Source: Paractinoplanes bogorensis (GTDB lineage Bacteria; Actinomycetota; Actinomycetes; Mycobacteriales; Micromonosporaceae). Taken from it: a stretch of 64,000 nucleotides of DNA. The notes below the pieces were generated by a model that had not been told where the DNA came from, ran no database searches, and saw only the letters and a program-made list of their open reading frames with translations. The translations under genes were made by a program, and so were the position numbers. Positions 1-8,397 of this stretch are shown piece by piece. The stretch lies in contig NZ_JAHKKG010000003.1 of NCBI RefSeq assembly GCF_018829635.1, positions 726,934 through 790,933 on the forward strand, in the 5' to 3' direction. The first letter of the stretch is position 1. Each line of letters starts with the position of its first letter.

Positions 1-31
1 CGAAACAAAGTAGCTCGACGAAACAAAGTAG
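1..31. repeat. short direct repeat, probably the edge of a tandem array
   Basis: The 13-mer CGAAACAAAGTAG occurs at 1-13 and again at 19-31, an 18-bp period. It lies downstream of the stop of the first hydrolase gene and the window starts inside it, so the array may continue to the left. It is A-rich compared with its surroundings. Confidence 0.6.
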
Positions 32-49
32 AGAGCGACCCGGCGCGGG

Positions 50-778
50 TCAGTCGGTGATGTGGGCGGCCGCGGCCAGGATCGCGTCGATCGAGGCCTG
101 CGGCTGCGACACCATCGACACGTGTGAGGCGGACACGTCGGTGATCTTCGCGCCGGCCCGTTCGGCCATCGAGCGTTGCGTCCCGGCCGGGATCACCCGG
201 TCTTCGGTGCCGACGACGGCCCAGCTCGGCAGCGTCTTCCAGGCCGCGCCGGGCGACGGCGTCGTGTTGGCGCTCAACGTGATCGGCCGCTGCCCGGCCG
301 CGATCAGCCAGCGGTCGGACGCCGGCAGGTCCTGCGCGAACGAGTTGTGCACGGTGTCGGGCTTGAGGAAGGCTTCGGCGTCGCCCTCGGGCGCCCCCGG
401 ATAGCCGGCGATGTCGAAGACCGTGGTCGGGTCGGGCACGTCGAACGCCGACCCCGAGCCGCCGAGGATCTGGAAGACCGTCTCGCCCTCGTCGGGCACG
501 AACGCGTCCACATAGACCAGCGCGCGCACGTCACCGCCGCCGGTGGCCGCGTTGGTGATGACGAAGCCGCCGTACGAGTGGCCGGCCAGCACGACCGGCC
601 CGCTGGTGCGCTGGGCCAGGAACGAGGAGACGTACGCGGCGTCGGTGGCCGGACCGCGCAGCAGGTTGGTCGGGGCGAGCACGGTGAATCCCTGGTCCTG
701 CAGGGTGGTGGCGACGGCGTTCCAGCTCGACGCGTCGGCCCACGCCCCGTGCACCAGGACGATGGTTGGTCTCGGCAT
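50..778 (-). CDS. alpha/beta hydrolase (EstC/salicylate-esterase-like)
   Basis: A 242-residue single-domain alpha/beta hydrolase. It opens with the strand-1 and oxyanion motif VLVHGAWADASSW (about residues 7-19), carries the nucleophile elbow GHSYGG with Ser68, and has a C-terminal stretch ASHVSMVSQP that supplies the likely catalytic His. This small cytoplasmic family is annotated as esterases or hydrolases of unknown natural substrate. The ATG at 778 is preceded by a purine-rich AGGGGGA. The gene starts only 23 bp after the stop of the histidine kinase gene on the same strand, so it may be the last gene of that operon. The family assignment is secure; the substrate is unknown. Confidence 0.88.
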   Translation of the reverse strand: MPRPTIVLVHGAWADASSWNAVATTLQDQGFTVLAPTNLLRGPATDAAYVSSFLAQRTSGPVVLAGHSYGGFVITNAATGGGDVRALVYVDAFVPDEGETVFQILGGSGSAFDVPDPTTVFDIAGYPGAPEGDAEAFLKPDTVHNSFAQDLPASDRWLIAAGQRPITLSANTTPSPGAAWKTLPSWAVVGTEDRVIPAGTQRSMAERAGAKITDVSASHVSMVSQPQASIDAILAAAAHITD

Positions 779-801
779 GACTGTCCCCCTGAAAGTCGTG
801 A

Positions 802-2007
802 TCAGGGCCGATCGTAGGAGCCTGGGAGCGCTGCCACTACCACCCATCCGCCGCCCGGAGCCGGTCCGGCGGTGAGCTGCCCGCCGCCCTCCTGCAGGCG
901 TTCGCGCAGCCCAGTGAGCCCGCGCCCGGTTCCCGAGAGTTCGAGGCGGGGTTGTCGCGGCGGGTCGTTTTCCACGCGTACGCGCAAAGAACGTTCCTCG
1001 GTCGTGACAAGCACCCGCACCGGTGCGCCGGGTGCGTGCCTCAGCGCGTTGGTCAGGCTCTCCTGCACCACGCGGAAGGCCAGGTGCGCGACCGGCGCCG
1101 CCACGCCGGTGCGCTCGCCCTCGAAACGGCATGTCACGTCGAGTCCGCTGCGGGCCGCCCGCGTCACGACCTCGTCGATCAGGGACAGATCGGGTCCGAC
1201 GGCCTCGGAGCCGCCGAGAAGGTCGACCAGCCGCCGCAGATCGGCCTGCCCCTGCCGGGCCGACTCGGCGATCACCCCGAACGTCTCGCGGGCCCGCACC
1301 GGATCGCGCTCGACCAGCTGCTGCCCGGCCGCGGCCTGAATGATCATCACGCTGATCGCGTGGCCGACGATGTCGTGCAGCTCGGCCGCGATCCGGGCCC
1401 GCTCGTGCCGCAGCGCCAGATCGGCGAACAGCTCCCGTTCCTCCTCCAGCTCCCGCCCGCGTTCGGCCAGTTCACGGGCCGTCTCGCGACGCAGCCGCAG
1501 CACCGTGCCGGCCAGGAACGCGGGCACACTGAACATGGCCAGCCCGATCAGACTGCCTTTGACGATCAAGGACAGGGTTCCCACGTACGCCACCAGGACC
1601 GCCCCGGTGATCCAAGCCGCACGGCCGCGGAACGCCAGGGCCGCGACGCCCGCCAGCAGCGCCATGATCACGAGGGCCGGGTCAGGGAACCAGTCGTTCC
1701 CGGCGACCACGGCAGCCGCCAGCCACAGACCGCCACCCACGACCGCGACGAGCCGCGGATGCTCCCGCCACCACACCAGCGTCAGACCGGCCGCCGACAG
1801 CAGCACGGTGAGCGGACCCCACTGGCCGGCGACAGCCGTCGGCACCACGACGACCCCGGCGATCAGGACCGCGATCAGCGCCTTCTCGATCACCGGCCGA
1901 GACCGGGACCGCATCAGCCGAGACCACATCAGCCGAGACCGGGACCGCATCAGCCGAGACCGGGACCGCATCAGCCGAGACCGGGACCGCATCGGGCGGG
2001 ACCGCAT
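802..2007 (-). CDS. sensor histidine kinase, HisKA_3 type, with repeat-expanded N-terminus
   Basis: A predicted 401-residue membrane sensor kinase of the NarL-partner class. About residues 39-170 form hydrophobic helices, followed by a charged coiled-coil stretch and the H box ELHDIVGHAIS with phospho-acceptor His211. The HATPase_c domain has an N box (VVQESLTNALRHA) and a G box (GTGRGLTGL). The ATG at 2007 shares one base with the upstream TGA, giving a TGATG coupling. That start adds 38 Arg/Ser/Met-rich residues encoded by a 21-bp tandem repeat, which offers several in-frame ATGs down to 1914. The kinase core could therefore begin at 1914 (371 codons). The likely partner is the divergent LuxR-type regulator at 3840. 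Confidence 0.9.
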   Translation of the reverse strand: MRSRPMRSRSRLMRSRSRLMRSRSRLMWSRLMRSRSRPVIEKALIAVLIAGVVVVPTAVAGQWGPLTVLLSAAGLTLVWWREHPRLVAVVGGGLWLAAAVVAGNDWFPDPALVIMALLAGVAALAFRGRAAWITGAVLVAYVGTLSLIVKGSLIGLAMFSVPAFLAGTVLRLRRETARELAERGRELEEERELFADLALRHERARIAAELHDIVGHAISVMIIQAAAGQQLVERDPVRARETFGVIAESARQGQADLRRLVDLLGGSEAVGPDLSLIDEVVTRAARSGLDVTCRFEGERTGVAAPVAHLAFRVVQESLTNALRHAPGAPVRVLVTTEERSLRVRVENDPPRQPRLELSGTGRGLTGLRERLQEGGGQLTAGPAPGGGWVVVAALPGSYDRP

Positions 2008-2019
2008 CAGCCGAGACCG
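1896..2019. repeat. 21-bp minisatellite at the kinase N-terminus
   Basis: Units of GCCGAGACCGGGACCGCATC (20 of the 21 bases) repeat at 1896, 1932, 1953 and 1974, with 15-bp truncated units at 1917 and 1995. Read on the minus strand they encode the heptad MRSRSRL, so each unit supplies another in-frame ATG for the kinase gene. The array also covers the last codons of the upstream gene. Confidence 0.9.
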
Positions 2020-3149
2020 AGGCCGGCGACCGGCAGCTGGGCCACGACCCTGGCCCGGCCCCGGGTGACCTTGGCGTCGACCGACCCGCCGAGCAGCCGG
2101 GCCCGCTCGCGAGCCCGGGTGACCGCGGCCCGCACCTCGCCACCCCGGCTGACCGAGCCGTGCACCCGGATCTCCAGCGCGTCGTTCTCGAACCGGATCG
2201 CCACCTCGAGCCCGCCCAGCGCCCCGACCAGGTATTCGACGATCCGGTAGGCCGACAGCTCCACCGTGGCCGGCAAGGATCGCGGGTCGCCGGTGACGGT
2301 CAGCCGGGCGCGCGGCGTGTGCTGCCGGGCCAGCAGCGCGTCGAGGTGCGCCACGGTCGGTGCCGGGGCCAGGTCGACCTCGCCCCCGCGCAGCAGCCCG
2401 ACGATCTCGCGCATGTCGTCCATGGTCCGGCGGCTGTCCGTCTCGATCGTCTCGAGCAGCGCCCGGGCCTGCGCCGGAGGCAGCCCACCGGCCGACTCGG
2501 CGGCCCGGCTGAGCTGGTCGAGGCGTTCCTGCAACAGCCCGTCGAGCTGCCGCGACAGCCGGGCCCGGTCGTCGGCCACCATCAGCGCCGCCCGTTCGTC
2601 GCGCAGCTGCCGCAGTTCCTCGTCGCGGTGACGCAGTTGCCGGTTGAGCGCGGTCCGGTGCCGGGCCGCCCGGCCGACCCCGAACACGATGACCAGGACC
2701 GGCGCGGCCAGCACCATGGTGCCCGGTCCGGCCGAGGCGTCGACCACCAATACGGCCCAGCAGAGCAGCAGATTCAGACCGAGGACGGACCATGCCCTCG
2801 TACGGGAGGACATCAGCGCCCCGAGAAACGTCAGGACGAAGGCGAGCGGCAGACCGGCCCCGCAGCGGGTCACCCACCCGAAGATCAGGTCGTGCAGCAC
2901 CATCACGCCGAGCGCGACGCCGGTGACGGCGAGAACGTTGCGCCGCCACCACAGCACCGGAACCGTGGCCGCGGCGAACAGCGGGACCATCCACACCGAA
3001 TGCGACTCGATCGGGTGGGCGGCGGCACCGCGGGCGATCTCGCGGGCGAACTCCGTGTCGTCGGTCCGCACGTTGAAGACCATCAGGACGACGCCGAGCG
3101 CGGTGAGGCACCCCGCCACGAACCAGTCGATCCTCCGGATCCCGCTCAT
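2007..3149 (-). CDS. degenerate histidine kinase-like membrane protein (pseudokinase)
   Basis: A 380-residue protein with an N-terminal set of membrane helices, including the shared motif FGWVTRCGAGLPLAF, then a coiled coil and a region that aligns with HisKA_3/HATPase. Key residues are missing. Where active relatives have E-L-H-D, this protein reads RLSRQLDGLL, so the phospho-acceptor His is gone. The expected N box (AYRIVQEALTNAL in relatives) reads AYRIVEYLVGALGG and lacks Asn. The C-terminus RARERARLLGG resembles the region after the G box, but the glycine pattern is lost. The ATG at 3149 follows a GGGAAGGGTG ribosome-binding site. It probably acts as a non-catalytic sensor or modulator of the kinase encoded next, with which it is translationally coupled. 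Confidence 0.85.
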   Translation of the reverse strand: MSGIRRIDWFVAGCLTALGVVLMVFNVRTDDTEFAREIARGAAAHPIESHSVWMVPLFAAATVPVLWWRRNVLAVTGVALGVMVLHDLIFGWVTRCGAGLPLAFVLTFLGALMSSRTRAWSVLGLNLLLCWAVLVVDASAGPGTMVLAAPVLVIVFGVGRAARHRTALNRQLRHRDEELRQLRDERAALMVADDRARLSRQLDGLLQERLDQLSRAAESAGGLPPAQARALLETIETDSRRTMDDMREIVGLLRGGEVDLAPAPTVAHLDALLARQHTPRARLTVTGDPRSLPATVELSAYRIVEYLVGALGGLEVAIRFENDALEIRVHGSVSRGGEVRAAVTRARERARLLGGSVDAKVTRGRARVVAQLPVAGLGLG

Positions 3150-3172
3150 CGCCGCACCCTTCCCGAGGAGAG

Positions 3173-3694
3173 TCAGACGGTCGCGTGCTCGGCGGCCGGC
3201 TGGACTGCGTGCTTCCGGGCACTTCGATTCTGGACCGCGAGACCGATGCCGTAGAAGAGGGCGGCCCCCGGAAGGGCGATCTCGAGACCGCTGGGCAGGC
3301 CGCCGATCGAGGAGTCCTGGGCCAGCACGAGCAGGATCACCGCGAGCACCCCGGCCAGCCCGATGGCCTGGTTCCGCAGGTTTCCGGCGAAGCGCGCCAC
3401 CGCGTACGACAGAGCGAAGGCCAGCGGAAGCCCGGCCCCGCACCGGGTCACCCAGCCGAACGCTACGAGGTGCACCGCCATCGCGGCCACGGTTACCCCG
3501 ACCACGGCCAGGATGTGCCGCCGTCGCCACAGGATCGGCACTGTGGTCAGCAGGAACACCGGCAGCATGACCCAGGTGTTGGTGGACAGCGGGTGCACCA
3601 GCGATTCGTCGGCGATCCCCGAGATGTTCTCGACCATGAGCAGCACCCCGCCCACGGTGAGCAGCGTCGCCAGGATCCAGTCGGTCTTCTTCAT
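3173..3694 (-). CDS. membrane sensor-only paralogue of the adjacent kinase
   Basis: A 173-residue integral membrane protein with about four to five hydrophobic helices and no cytoplasmic kinase domain. It is clearly related to the N-terminal half of the next protein: both share an initial I/TDW motif, a WRR(R/N) turn and FGWVTRCGAGLPLAF near mid-length. It looks like the sensor module alone, either through duplication followed by loss or as a separate subunit. The ATG at 3694 has a GGAGAGG ribosome-binding site. The gene is first in a minus-strand operon (23 bp before the pseudokinase) and is divergent from the response regulator. Its ligand is unknown. Confidence 0.8.
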   Translation of the reverse strand: MKKTDWILATLLTVGGVLLMVENISGIADESLVHPLSTNTWVMLPVFLLTTVPILWRRRHILAVVGVTVAAMAVHLVAFGWVTRCGAGLPLAFALSYAVARFAGNLRNQAIGLAGVLAVILLVLAQDSSIGGLPSGLEIALPGAALFYGIGLAVQNRSARKHAVQPAAEHATV

Positions 3695-3839
3695 GGTGGG
3701 TTCCTCTCCACGTCTTCGATGCCGACGACATTAGGAACCCGGGCTCGTGGCCCTCGTCTGCCGCAAGGACGACTTCCGGCCGGGGCATCGTCCTCAGGGA
3801 TGACCCCGGGGAGTAGTCCGGACCGGCAGAATCGCCTTT

Positions 3840-4505
3840 GTGGGCGAGACGATCCGGGTGCTGATAGCCGACGACCAGACGCTGGTCCGGACGGGTTTCC
3901 GCGTGATCCTGGAGGCCGAGGGCGACATCGAGGTGGTGGCCGAGGCGGGCACCGGCGCCGAGGCGGTCCGCCAGGCGCGGCAGGCCCGGCCCGACGTGAT
4001 CCTGATGGACATCCGGATGCCCGAGCTCGACGGCCTGGCCGCCACCGAGGAGATCCGGCGCCACGCCGATCCACCGACGATCGTCGTGCTGACCACGTTC
4101 GACCAGAACGAGTACGTCTACCGGGCCCTGCGGGCGGGCGCGGCCGGCTTCCTGCTCAAGGACGCGCCCTCGACCCGCCTCATCGCCGCGGTCCGGGCCG
4201 CCGCCACCGGCGACTCGCTGATCGAGCCCGCGATCACCCGCCGCCTGGTCGAGCGCTTCGCCGCGCCGCCCCCGCCGAGCGGCCCACCGGCCGTGCTGGC
4301 CGCCCTGACCGAGCGCGAACGCGACGTCCTGCGCCTGATGGCCCGCGGCCTGTCCAACGCCGAGATCGCGGCCGAACTGGTGGTGGCCGAGACGACGGTC
4401 AAGACGCACGTGGCCCGCATCCTGGCCAAGCTGAACATCCGCGACCGGGTCCAGGCGGTGGTGCTGGCCTATCAGTCCGGCTTCGCGACTCGCGGCCAAC
4501 GGTGA
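3840..4505 (+). CDS. response regulator, NarL/LuxR family
   Basis: A 221-residue two-domain regulator. The receiver (residues 6-120) has the acidic pair ADD at about 10-12, phospho-acceptor Asp57 in VILMDIRMPELDG, a Thr in LTTFDQ and a Lys in LLKDAP. The C-terminal GerE/LuxR helix-turn-helix (about 155-215) contains LTERERDVLRLMARGLSNAEIA (shown as two adjoining blocks: LTERERDVLR, LMARGLSNAEIA). The start is a GTG. It is divergent from the kinase operon across a 145-bp shared region (3695-3839) and almost certainly takes phosphate from the intact kinase at 802-2007. Confidence 0.95.
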   Translation: MGETIRVLIADDQTLVRTGFRVILEAEGDIEVVAEAGTGAEAVRQARQARPDVILMDIRMPELDGLAATEEIRRHADPPTIVVLTTFDQNEYVYRALRAGAAGFLLKDAPSTRLIAAVRAAATGDSLIEPAITRRLVERFAAPPPPSGPPAVLAALTERERDVLRLMARGLSNAEIAAELVVAETTVKTHVARILAKLNIRDRVQAVVLAYQSGFATRGQR

Positions 4506-4600
4506 GCGGGCGTACGGGGAAATTGGTTGTTCATCACGTGTTGTGGTCGCGCGCGAGACGGCGGGCATAGCTTGAGGGCATCCGCACTGAGGAGGCTGGA

Positions 4601-5425
4601 ATGCCCTACGTGACCACGACCGACGGCGTCGAGATCTTCTACAAGGACTGGGGGAGCGGGCAGCCCATCGTGTTCAGTCACGGGTGGCCGCTGTCGTCCG
4701 ACGACTGGGACACCCAGATGCTGTTCTTCCTGTCGCACGGCTACCGGGTCGTCGCGCACGACCGGCGTGGGCACGGGCGGTCCACCCAGGTCTCCGACGG
4801 CCACGACATGGACCACTACGCCGACGACCTGGCCGCCGTCACCGCGCACCTCGACCTGCACGACGCGATCCACGTCGGACACTCGACCGGCGGCGGCGAG
4901 GTCGCGCACTACATCGGCCGGCACGGCGAGGATCGGGTCGCCCGGGCCGTGCTGATCAGCGCCGTCCCGCCGATCATGGTGCAGACCCCGGCCAACCCGG
5001 GTGGCCTGCCCAAGGAGGTGTTCGACGGCCTGCAGGCGCAGCTGGCGGCCAACCGTTCCGAGTTCTACCGGGCCCTGCCGTCCGGCCCGTTCTACGGCTT
5101 CAACCGGCCCGGCGTCGAGTCGTCCGAGGCGATCATCCAGAACTGGTGGCGCCAGGGCATGATGGGCGGCGCCAAGGCCCACTACGACGGCATCGTCGCG
5201 TTCAGCCAGACCGACTTCACCGAGGACCTGCGCCAGATCACCGTGCCGGTGCTGGTCATGCACGGCGATGACGACCAGATCGTCCCGTACGCGGACTCGG
5301 CTCCCCTTTCGGCCGAGCTGGTCAAGGACGGCACCCTCAAGACGTATGCCGGTTTCCCGCACGGCATGCCGACCACGCAGGCCGACACCATCAACGCCGA
5401 CCTGCTGGCCTGGCTGCAGCAGTAA
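4601..5425 (+). CDS. alpha/beta hydrolase, non-haem haloperoxidase/perhydrolase-like
   Basis: A 274-residue protein of the cofactor-free chloroperoxidase family. It has the N-terminal [15 protein letters not shown] and [12 protein letters not shown] motifs, nucleophile Ser95 in GHSTGGG, the acid-turn region [10 protein letters not shown] near residue 225, and the catalytic His in FPHGMPTT near 254. Length and motif order match the family closely. Such proteins are serine hydrolases whose peroxidase activity is a side reaction, so the physiological substrate is unknown. A GAGGAGG site lies 6 bp before the ATG. It appears monocistronic. Confidence 0.92.
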   Translation: MPYVTTTDGVEIFYKDWGSGQPIVFSHGWPLSSDDWDTQMLFFLSHGYRVVAHDRRGHGRSTQVSDGHDMDHYADDLAAVTAHLDLHDAIHVGHSTGGGEVAHYIGRHGEDRVARAVLISAVPPIMVQTPANPGGLPKEVFDGLQAQLAANRSEFYRALPSGPFYGFNRPGVESSEAIIQNWWRQGMMGGAKAHYDGIVAFSQTDFTEDLRQITVPVLVMHGDDDQIVPYADSAPLSAELVKDGTLKTYAGFPHGMPTTQADTINADLLAWLQQ

Positions 5426-5497
5426 AGCCGGCCGCGAAGGACAGTAGTAGGAGAGCTGCGGTCCGTAATTGGCGGACTTTTACTATTGTCGTCGTCG

Positions 5498-6460
5498 ATG
5501 AAGACGCTATCGAGGGTCGTCGTCGCTCTGGTCGCCGCCACGCTGGGCACCGGGGCGGTGTGCACGCCGGCCCACGCGATAGCGAACGGTGAGGACGTGG
5601 CCGACGGACAGTACGAGTTCGCGGTCAAGCTCACCGATCTCGGCATCCCGACCAAGGACGGCGGCACCCGCGACAGCTCCTGCTCGGGCGGCCTGATCTC
5701 GCCCCGCTGGGTGCTGACGGCCGGCCACTGCTTCAAGGACGAGAACGGCCGCCGCGTGTCCCGCCCGGTCGCCGAGCGCACGGTGGCCACGATCGGGCGG
5801 GCCGATCTGACCGGGAAGGCCGGGTTCAGCGCCAACGTCGTCGAGGTGCGCCAGCACGGCGACGCCGACGTGTCGCTGGCCCGGCTCGACCGGCCGATCA
5901 CCGGCATCACCCCGATGAAGCTGAACCGCAAGAAGCCGGCCAAGGGGCAGAAGCTGCGCCTGGTCGGCTTCGGGTTCACCAAGGAGGGGGCGAAGCAGAC
6001 CACCCTCCGGCTGCAGTCCGGCGAGTTCGAGATCACCTCGACGTCCAAGCTCGAGATGGGTGTGACCGGTTCGGCCCCGCGCGCCGACACCAGCGCCTGC
6101 GAACGTGACTCGGGCGGGCCCTATTTCACCGGTGGCCCGACCGGCCCGGTGGTCGTGGTCGGCGTGGTCAGCCGCGGCCCGAACTGCCCGCACACCGGCG
6201 CCGACACGTCGGCCCGGGTCGACGCGATCGCCCCGTGGATCCTCTCGGTGATCGGCGCCGACCTGAAAGCGACCCCGAAACCGACGCCCAGCACCAAACC
6301 CCCGGCCCAGGTCCGCCCGGCCCAGCAGGCCGCGCCGCAGTCGGACGACGAGCCGGTGCCGCCGCTGCTCTGGGTGGCCGCTCTGCCTATCGTGCTGCTG
6401 ATCGGGGCATTGGTGATGTGGACCGGCAAACCGCGCAAAGGGTCGCACCGGCGCCGCTGA
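5498..6460 (+). CDS. secreted, C-terminally membrane-anchored trypsin-like serine protease
   Basis: A 320-residue S1-family protease. It has a signal peptide (about residues 1-27, ending TPAHA) and the catalytic triad His77 (LTAGHC), Asp near 125 (DADVSLARLD) and Ser near 199 (ERDSGGPYF). A proline-rich stalk (about 260-285) is followed by one transmembrane helix (LLWVAALPIVLLIGALVMW) and a basic tail (KGSHRRR), so the mature enzyme would sit outside the membrane on a tether. Four Cys could form two disulfides. I chose the ATG at 5498; an in-frame TTG at 5486 is possible. Neither has a clear ribosome-binding site, so the message may be leaderless. Confidence 0.9.
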   Translation: MKTLSRVVVALVAATLGTGAVCTPAHAIANGEDVADGQYEFAVKLTDLGIPTKDGGTRDSSCSGGLISPRWVLTAGHCFKDENGRRVSRPVAERTVATIGRADLTGKAGFSANVVEVRQHGDADVSLARLDRPITGITPMKLNRKKPAKGQKLRLVGFGFTKEGAKQTTLRLQSGEFEITSTSKLEMGVTGSAPRADTSACERDSGGPYFTGGPTGPVVVVGVVSRGPNCPHTGADTSARVDAIAPWILSVIGADLKATPKPTPSTKPPAQVRPAQQAAPQSDDEPVPPLLWVAALPIVLLIGALVMWTGKPRKGSHRRR

Positions 6461-6477
6461 GATACCCCTCTGACATG

Positions 6478-6494
6478 TGACAGCGACCGTGTCA
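6478..6494. promoter_or_regulatory. candidate operator upstream of the ABC exporter
   Basis: TGACA at 6478-6482 and TGTCA at 6490-6494 form an inverted repeat with a 7-bp spacer, and a further TGTCAGCGG copy follows at about 6512. It lies about 100 bp before the exporter ATPase start. Such repeats suit a TetR or MarR dimer, but no such regulator is adjacent. Confidence 0.35.
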
Positions 6495-6589
6495 GCGGTA
6501 TGTGCGCGCGCTGTCAGCGGGGAGAGGAAGTCTCTACGTCGAGGGCCGCTGCCGACTGCGCGGCCCGCGACGGAGGGGACGGAAACATC

Positions 6590-7573
6590 ATGAGCGATCT
6601 CGTGGTGCGCGCGGAGGGGCTGCGCAAGCGATTCGGCAAGACGCAGGCGCTCGACGGGGTGGACCTGGCCATGCGGCGCGGCACGGTGCTGGGGGTGCTC
6701 GGCCCGAACGGGGCCGGTAAGACCACGGCCGTACGCGTGCTGGCCACCCTGCTGCGCCCGGACGAGGGCTACGCCGAGGTGGCCGGCATCGACGTGCTCA
6801 AGGAACCCGGCCGGGTGCGCCGGCGGATCGGCTTGACCGGCCAGTACGCCAGTGTCGACGAGGACCTGACCGGCACCCAGAACCTGGTGCTGATCGGCCA
6901 GCTGCTCGACCTGACCACCCGGGACGCCCGCAAGCGCGCGGCCGAGCTGCTTGACTGGTTCGACCTGGCCGAGGCGGCGGGGCGACCGGCCAAGACGTAC
7001 TCGGGTGGCATGCGCCGCCGGCTCGACCTGGCCGCGAGCCTGGTCGGCCACCCCGAGGTGATCTTCCTGGACGAGCCGACCACCGGCCTCGACCCGGCCA
7101 AGCGCGAGGACATGTGGGGCGTCGTGCGCAGCCAGGTCACCCAGGGCGCCAGCGTGCTGCTGACCACGCAGTACCTGGAGGAGGCGGACGCGCTGGCCGA
7201 CGAGATCGTGGTGGTCAACCACGGCCGGGTCATCGCGCACGACGACCCGGACGGTCTCAAGCGGCGCGTCGGCGGGCTGACCCTGCGCGTACGGCCGGCC
7301 GACCCGGCCCGGGTGCCGGACGTGATGCGCGTGCTCGACGCCGTGGCCGCCCCAGGTACGAACGCGTCGGCCGACACGGCCGCCGGCGCCCGCCCCGGTG
7401 CGGTGAGCGTGCCGGTCAAGGACGACCTCGCGCTCGACGTGGTCGTCCCGGCCCTGCGCCGCGACGGCATCGAGGTCAACGACCTCGGCCTGCACCTGCC
7501 CAGCCTCGACGAGGTGTTCCACTCGCTGACCGACGACAACCCGGCGACCCCGAAGGAGAGTGAGCTGGTATGA
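6590..7573 (+). CDS. ABC transporter ATP-binding protein, DrrA-like drug exporter
   Basis: A 327-residue ATPase of the daunorubicin-resistance type. Walker A is GPNGAGKTT (about 40-48), the Q loop lies near GLTGQYAS, the signature is YSGGMRRRLD, Walker B is VIFLDEPTTGLD, and the H-loop position reads TTQY, with Gln in place of His as is usual in DrrA relatives. The C-terminal DUF4162 region (about 230-320) is present. The ATG at 6590 has a GGAGGGG site 8 bp upstream. It overlaps the permease gene by 4 bp (ATGA). It probably exports a hydrophobic compound together with that permease; the substrate cannot be read from sequence. Confidence 0.95.
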   Translation: MSDLVVRAEGLRKRFGKTQALDGVDLAMRRGTVLGVLGPNGAGKTTAVRVLATLLRPDEGYAEVAGIDVLKEPGRVRRRIGLTGQYASVDEDLTGTQNLVLIGQLLDLTTRDARKRAAELLDWFDLAEAAGRPAKTYSGGMRRRLDLAASLVGHPEVIFLDEPTTGLDPAKREDMWGVVRSQVTQGASVLLTTQYLEEADALADEIVVVNHGRVIAHDDPDGLKRRVGGLTLRVRPADPARVPDVMRVLDAVAAPGTNASADTAAGARPGAVSVPVKDDLALDVVVPALRRDGIEVNDLGLHLPSLDEVFHSLTDDNPATPKESELV

Positions 7574-8397
7574 CCACCCTCGACGTTCCCGTCCGCAACA
7601 TCATCGGCGACATCGACAAGCCCCGCGGCGGCGCGCTGGCGGCTCTCGTGCGCCACAGTGTGGCCTTGGCCAAGCGAAGTCTGATCAAGACGATCCGGAC
7701 ACCGGAGGCGTTGATCGATGTGACGCTGCAGCCGGTGATCTTCCTGGCCCTGTTCACCTACCTGTTCGGCGGCGCCATCGCCGGCGGCGACCGCGGCGCC
7801 TACCTGCAGTTCCTGCTGCCCGGCCTGCTCGCACAGACGCTGTCGATGGGCAGCATCGCCCTCGGCCAGAACCTCAACGCCGACATCGAGAAGGGCGTGT
7901 TCGACCGGTTCCGGTCGCTGCCCGTGGCCCGCTCGGCCCCGCTGATCGGCGCGGTCTCGGCCGACGTCGTCCGCTACATCACGCTGACCGTGGTGATGCT
8001 GGGCTTCGGCACGCTGATGGGGTTCCGGGTGCAGACCGGCTTCGTGCCGGCCGTGGCCGCGGTCGGCCTGGCCATCGCGTTCGGCCTGTGCTTCGGCTGG
8101 ATCTCGGTGTGGGTCGGCATGATGGTCCGCACCTCGGGCGCCGTCCAGGGCGTGATGTTCCTGCTGGTCTTCCCGCTCGGTTTCGGCAGCAACGTGTTCG
8201 TGCAGACCGACACCCTGCCCGGCTGGCTGCAGGCGTTCGTGCACGTCAACCCGTTGACACCGCTGGTCGCGACGATCCGGGGACTGCTGATCGGCGGTCC
8301 GGTGGCGCACAACCTGCTGCTCACCCTGGCCTGGATGGCCGGCCTCCTGGCGGTCTTCATGCCGCTTGCCGTGCGGGCTTACAACCGGCGGGCCTAA
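7570..8397 (+). CDS. ABC-2 type permease, DrrB-like
   Basis: A 275-residue ABC-2 membrane protein with about six transmembrane helices and the conserved region NLNADIEKGVFDRFRSLPVA, which in the family includes the coupling helix for the ATPase. The start overlaps the ATPase stop (ATGA), so the two are co-translated. Its last codons overlap the stop of the AfsR-like regulator gene on the other strand by 4 bp, which leaves no room for a conventional terminator. Role: the membrane half of the exporter. Confidence 0.94.
   Translation: MTTLDVPVRNIIGDIDKPRGGALAALVRHSVALAKRSLIKTIRTPEALIDVTLQPVIFLALFTYLFGGAIAGGDRGAYLQFLLPGLLAQTLSMGSIALGQNLNADIEKGVFDRFRSLPVARSAPLIGAVSADVVRYITLTVVMLGFGTLMGFRVQTGFVPAVAAVGLAIAFGLCFGWISVWVGMMVRTSGAVQGVMFLLVFPLGFGSNVFVQTDTLPGWLQAFVHVNPLTPLVATIRGLLIGGPVAHNLLLTLAWMAGLLAVFMPLAVRAYNRRA

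Noticed and set aside
1896..2019. Short repeats that could suggest a CRISPR array
   Set aside because: Units are contiguous with no unique spacers; they form a coding minisatellite. The same reasoning applies to the other arrays, including 60800-61117 and 63776-64000.
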